Part shown: positions 61,394-64,000 of the stretch, piece by piece
Numbering within the stretch: the first letter of the stretch is position 1
Layout of the letters: each line of letters begins with the position of its first letter
From: Nitrosomonadaceae bacterium
GTDB lineage: Bacteria > Pseudomonadota > Gammaproteobacteria > Burkholderiales > Nitrosomonadaceae
Assembly (NCBI GenBank): GCA_030646695.1
Contig: JAUSLF010000012.1
Location: 46,130 to 110,129, forward strand
DNA: 64,000 nt
Direction: 5' to 3'
Notes under the pieces: generated by a model
What the model saw: the letters and a program-made list of their open reading frames with translations, nothing else
The model's database searches: none
What the model was told of the DNA's origin: nothing
Made by a program: the position numbers and the translations under genes

Positions 61394-62485
61394 TCAGTGA
61401 GAATCGAGAGATGAATAATCGGTATAACCCTTCGCATCGCCGCCATAAAATGTCGCCGGATCGGGCTTGTTTAGCGCTGCACCCGTGACGAAACGTAGTG
61501 GCAGATCGGGGTTGGCAATAAACAGCACACCGAATGCCACCATATCGGCCTCATCCTTGGCAAGCGCGGCGTTGGCGCGCGCAAAGTCATAGCCGCTGTT
61601 GGTCATATATACCCCTTTCCAGATATGCCGTAGCTTGACCAGATCAAATGTCGGCCCAGCCATACCCGGCGCATCTTTGCCCATTTCAGTCACATGCAGA
61701 TAAGCCAGACCAAAGCGGTTAAGATGCTCCACGGCATAACTGAACGTCGCTTCCGGGTTGGAGTCGCGCATATCGTTGAACGGCTGTAGCGGTGACAAGC
61801 GGATACCGACGCGGTTCGCACCCCACACCGAACACACCGCACCGGTCACCTCAAGCATCAGCCGCATACGGTTCTCGATGGAGCCGCCGTATATGTCGGT
61901 ACGGTGATTGGTGCCATCGCGCAGAAACTGGTCAAGCAGGTAACCGTTTGCACCATGAATCTCTACCCCATCAAAACCGGCTGCAAGCGCATTTTCTGCA
62001 CCACTGCGATATTGTTCGACTATGCTGGGGATTTCTGCAAGTTCGAGTGCGCGCGGCGTTACAAAATCTTTCAGCCCTTCATAGGTAACGGCCTGCCCCA
62101 CCGGCTTAATCGCCGAAGGTGCCACTGGCAACGCTCCACCGGGTTGCAACGAAGGATGTGAGATACGCCCGACATGCCACAACTGCAGGAAAATTCGTCC
62201 GCCTTGGGCATGCACTGCAGCGGTGACGCGCTTCCAGCCCGCCACCTGCTCCTGACTATGGATGCCTGGGGTTGCAGGATAACCCACCCCTTGCGGCGAT
62301 ATCTGCGACGCTTCGGTGATGATCAGCCCGGCGCTGGCGCGCTGCGTGTAATACTCCACATTGAGCGAGTGCGGCACATTGCCCTGCCCGGCGCGGTTGC
62401 GCGTCAGTGGCGCCAGCACCATACGGTTCGGCAGCCTGTGTGGACCGAGCTGAACGGGAGACAAAATAGTAATGGCGTTATTCAT
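61394..62485 (-). CDS. Old-yellow-enzyme-family ene-reductase (NemA-like)
   Basis: 363 residues with AAGGAATAATC before the ATG. Flavin and substrate motifs: MVLAPLTRNRAGQGNVP, FLQLWHVGRISHP, DGVEIHGANGYLLDQFL, GTNHRTDIYGGSIENR, and a Tyr in ENRMRLMLEV region. Such FMN enzymes reduce alkenes, N-ethylmaleimide and nitro compounds. NemA is regulated by electrophile sensors in E. coli; no regulator is next to it here. Confidence 0.93.
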   Translation of the reverse strand: MNNAITILSPVQLGPHRLPNRMVLAPLTRNRAGQGNVPHSLNVEYYTQRASAGLIITEASQISPQGVGYPATPGIHSQEQVAGWKRVTAAVHAQGGRIFLQLWHVGRISHPSLQPGGALPVAPSAIKPVGQAVTYEGLKDFVTPRALELAEIPSIVEQYRSGAENALAAGFDGVEIHGANGYLLDQFLRDGTNHRTDIYGGSIENRMRLMLEVTGAVCSVWGANRVGIRLSPLQPFNDMRDSNPEATFSYAVEHLNRFGLAYLHVTEMGKDAPGMAGPTFDLVKLRHIWKGVYMTNSGYDFARANAALAKDEADMVAFGVLFIANPDLPLRFVTGAALNKPDPATFYGGDAKGYTDYSSLDSH

Positions 62486-62555
62486 GATTATTCCTTTGCA
62501 GTTTTAAGTGAAGATTCAGGCATGTTCCAATATGGCCCCTTCCAGCTCCCCTATC

Positions 62556-62975
62556 TTATTTGCTTTCATTCCTGGTTGCAGCAGCACCCTTCATTGCATT
62601 ATCTCTAGCTGGAATAACGTAAGGTTTACAGTAAAGTTTCGATGGGAACTCCTTGGTTCTTCGTGGATTTCTGATTATATCCCCACTGCTCCTTATACAT
62701 TCCATGGTTGCTTTATCCTGGCTTGCAAAATGTTCATTTGTCCCTGGATTCGCTGAAATCGGCGGCACTTTCTCCCTGATTTTAAGGCAGGTATCCGGTT
62801 CATCCGCTGTGGAAGGAATATTTTTCATGGGGGGTAATGGGCATAACCTGCAGGGATCGCCCGGACACAAACATCCCGTGCATTCAGCCTGCGCTGGTGT
62901 AGCGGGTATTCCCAGTAACAAGCCGAGAACAAGCGGAGCAATCACCCGTAATCTGCCAATTGCTTGCGTATACAT
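62556..62975 (-). CDS. Secreted cysteine-rich protein of unknown function
   Basis: 139 residues with AAGGAAA before the ATG. A signal peptide ends at TPAQA-E (about residue 30). The mature part begins with a Cys/Pro cluster (CTGCLCPGDPCRLCPLPP, five Cys within 14 residues) and has three further Cys (DTCLKI, MECIR, LYCKP). The rest is polar and of low structure content. I do not recognise the family; the Cys cluster could bind metal or form disulfides. Confidence 0.7.
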   Translation of the reverse strand: MYTQAIGRLRVIAPLVLGLLLGIPATPAQAECTGCLCPGDPCRLCPLPPMKNIPSTADEPDTCLKIREKVPPISANPGTNEHFASQDKATMECIRSSGDIIRNPRRTKEFPSKLYCKPYVIPARDNAMKGAAATRNESK

Positions 62976-63023
62976 GACTATTTTCCTTAAAGAATTACCG
63001 TAATCAATTGTTTCAGCGAAAAA

Positions 63024-63719
63024 TTATCCAGCTGTTCCAAACAAAGAGCCAATAGCGGCAGTCAACCCCATCGCCAGCGCACCCCAGAAGGCAACACGCA
63101 TTGAGCCCACCGCCACATTCGCTCCGCCAGTATGCGCAGCCACCCCGCCCAAGAGTGCGAGAAAGGCCAGAGAGGCACCTGCGACAAAGGGCGCCAGACT
63201 TGCCTCGGGAGCCGATAAAATCACCAGCAGAGGCATGGCTGCTCCAACAGCGAAACTGGCAGATGAAGCGATAGCTGCCTGAATCGGACGCGCACGCAGC
63301 GCTTGGGAGATCCCAATTTCATCGCGGATATGTGCGCCCAGCGCATCATGCGCCATGAGTTGCTCGGCAACCTGTTCTGCCAGCGCAGCGTCAAGGCCGC
63401 GATCGATATAGATCGCGGTTAATTCCTGATGTTCGCCAGCATCATCCTGCTTGAGTTCTCCGCGTTCCCGCTCGATGTCTGCCTGCTCGATATCCGCCTG
63501 GGAATGGACAGACACGTACTCGCCGGCAGCCATCGACATGGCACCTGCAACCAGACCGGCAACCCCGGCAATCAATATATTATTGTGTGTTGCATCAGCC
63601 GCTGCGACACCCAGCACCAGGCTGGCTGTGGAAACGATGCCATCGTTCGCACCCAACACTGCAGCGCGCAGCCAGCCGGTATGTTTAGTGTAGTGTGGTT
63701 CCAAATGACGTGAAGGCAT
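63024..63719 (-). CDS. VIT1/CCC1-family membrane transporter
   Basis: 231 residues: GWLRAAVLGANDGIVSTASLVLGVAAA, AGAMSMAAGEYVSVHSQADIEQAD and a cytoplasmic helical domain rich in Glu (about 70-125), then three membrane segments with small residues. This is the VIT/CCC1 pattern of iron(II) or manganese(II) transporters, with the metal-binding Glu-rich loop present. Iron storage or export is the likely role. Confidence 0.92.
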   Translation of the reverse strand: MPSRHLEPHYTKHTGWLRAAVLGANDGIVSTASLVLGVAAADATHNNILIAGVAGLVAGAMSMAAGEYVSVHSQADIEQADIERERGELKQDDAGEHQELTAIYIDRGLDAALAEQVAEQLMAHDALGAHIRDEIGISQALRARPIQAAIASSASFAVGAAMPLLVILSAPEASLAPFVAGASLAFLALLGGVAAHTGGANVAVGSMRVAFWGALAMGLTAAIGSLFGTAG

Positions 63720-63976
63720 CTGCTAATTCCTGGAAACAACACAGTTCTGCTGGTTGCGATGGTCGGTTCCCGACACGAAACTGCCGGTCGTGCTTTCAAA
63801 AAACAGACGCTCAACGTGCCATCAGGAGTGTGCCGCTTACGGCGCGTCCCTTGGAGCGGCGGGTTGAACGAAGCCGCTATCGCGGAGAAACATCCCCCAG
63901 CAGCCGGTATAAATAACATAATTCATCCTCACCCCGAAAGGGATCTCTTTGTACTTTACCATGAGGATGAATCGTA

Positions 63977-64000
63977 ATGACATCAGAATTTCCAGCGCAT
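63977..64000 (+). CDS. Start of a gene cut by the window end
   Basis: ATG 63977 follows GAGGATGAATCGTA, a good ribosome site; the eight visible codons read MTSEFPAH. Too short to identify. Confidence 0.5.

Overview
The window looks like a chromosomal segment of a betaproteobacterium, most likely a sulfur- or iron-oxidising or nitrifying lineage of the Nitrosomonadales (Gallionellaceae/Sulfuricellaceae type). This rests on the content: radA, typA, uvrC-pgsA with Gly/Cys tRNAs, a complete System I cytochrome c maturation operon, a cytochrome P460 lipoprotein, a type II sulfide:quinone oxidoreductase and a class-D beta-carbonic anhydrase related to carbonyl sulfide hydrolase. No rRNA is present, so the exact genus is inference.

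Layout. 1-8100: housekeeping genes (radA end, ceramidase-like membrane protein, rhlE, an ftsH paralogue, typA, a DsbA-family thiol oxidoreductase). 8180-21640: an accessory defence island. It starts with a truncated 26-codon reading frame, then a type III-like restriction-modification unit (res, rhuM, a four-helix-bundle gene bounded by AT-rich heptad repeats, mod carrying an in-frame palindromic repeat insertion). A small gene overlapping an SMC/Rad50-like ATPase with a C-terminal zinc ribbon follows. Next comes an AAA15-ATPase/TOPRIM pair with its own promoter, lying between two ~290-bp direct repeats made of DUF3820 and dinD fragments, then an intact dinD and a DUF6933-like gene. 21670-26790: EI24-type membrane protein, GIY-YIG protein, rmuC, mtfA, glucokinase and, convergent to them, alanine dehydrogenase.

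26790-32710: a sulfur/nitrogen metabolism segment. It holds cytochrome P460, SQR with the decayed remains of an ArsR-type repressor upstream, then a very good sigma-54 promoter in front of a COSase-like carbonic anhydrase and fmdB, followed by the gene of a sigma-54 activator with a MetOD1-like sensor domain; together these look like a self-contained inducible circuit. 33160-41110: five tRNAs (Leu, Cys, Gly, Glu, Ala), recQ, two small proteins, an orphan AT-rich membrane-protein gene, pgsA, uvrC, a tautomerase and a uracil-DNA glycosylase. 41210-44570: ovoB-ovoA, the ovothiol pathway. 44755-47334: a large GT2-GtrA-GT39 fusion glycosyltransferase.

47658-54876: ccmABCDEFGHI in one run, mostly with overlapping start and stop codons; it supplies the c-type cytochromes that the neighbouring P460 gene implies. 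54898-60233: a substrate-binding protein translationally coupled to a 1360-residue hybrid histidine kinase, without permease or response regulator. 60378-63719: histone-deacetylase-family protein, NemA-type ene-reductase, a secreted cysteine-rich protein and a VIT1/CCC1-family transporter; the first eight codons of another gene close the window.

Most interesting accessory features: the two unassigned ATPase modules in the defence island, the repeated chimeric gene debris between them, the repeat-bounded four-helix-bundle cassette, and the sigma-54/COSase/FmdB/MetOD1 circuit.
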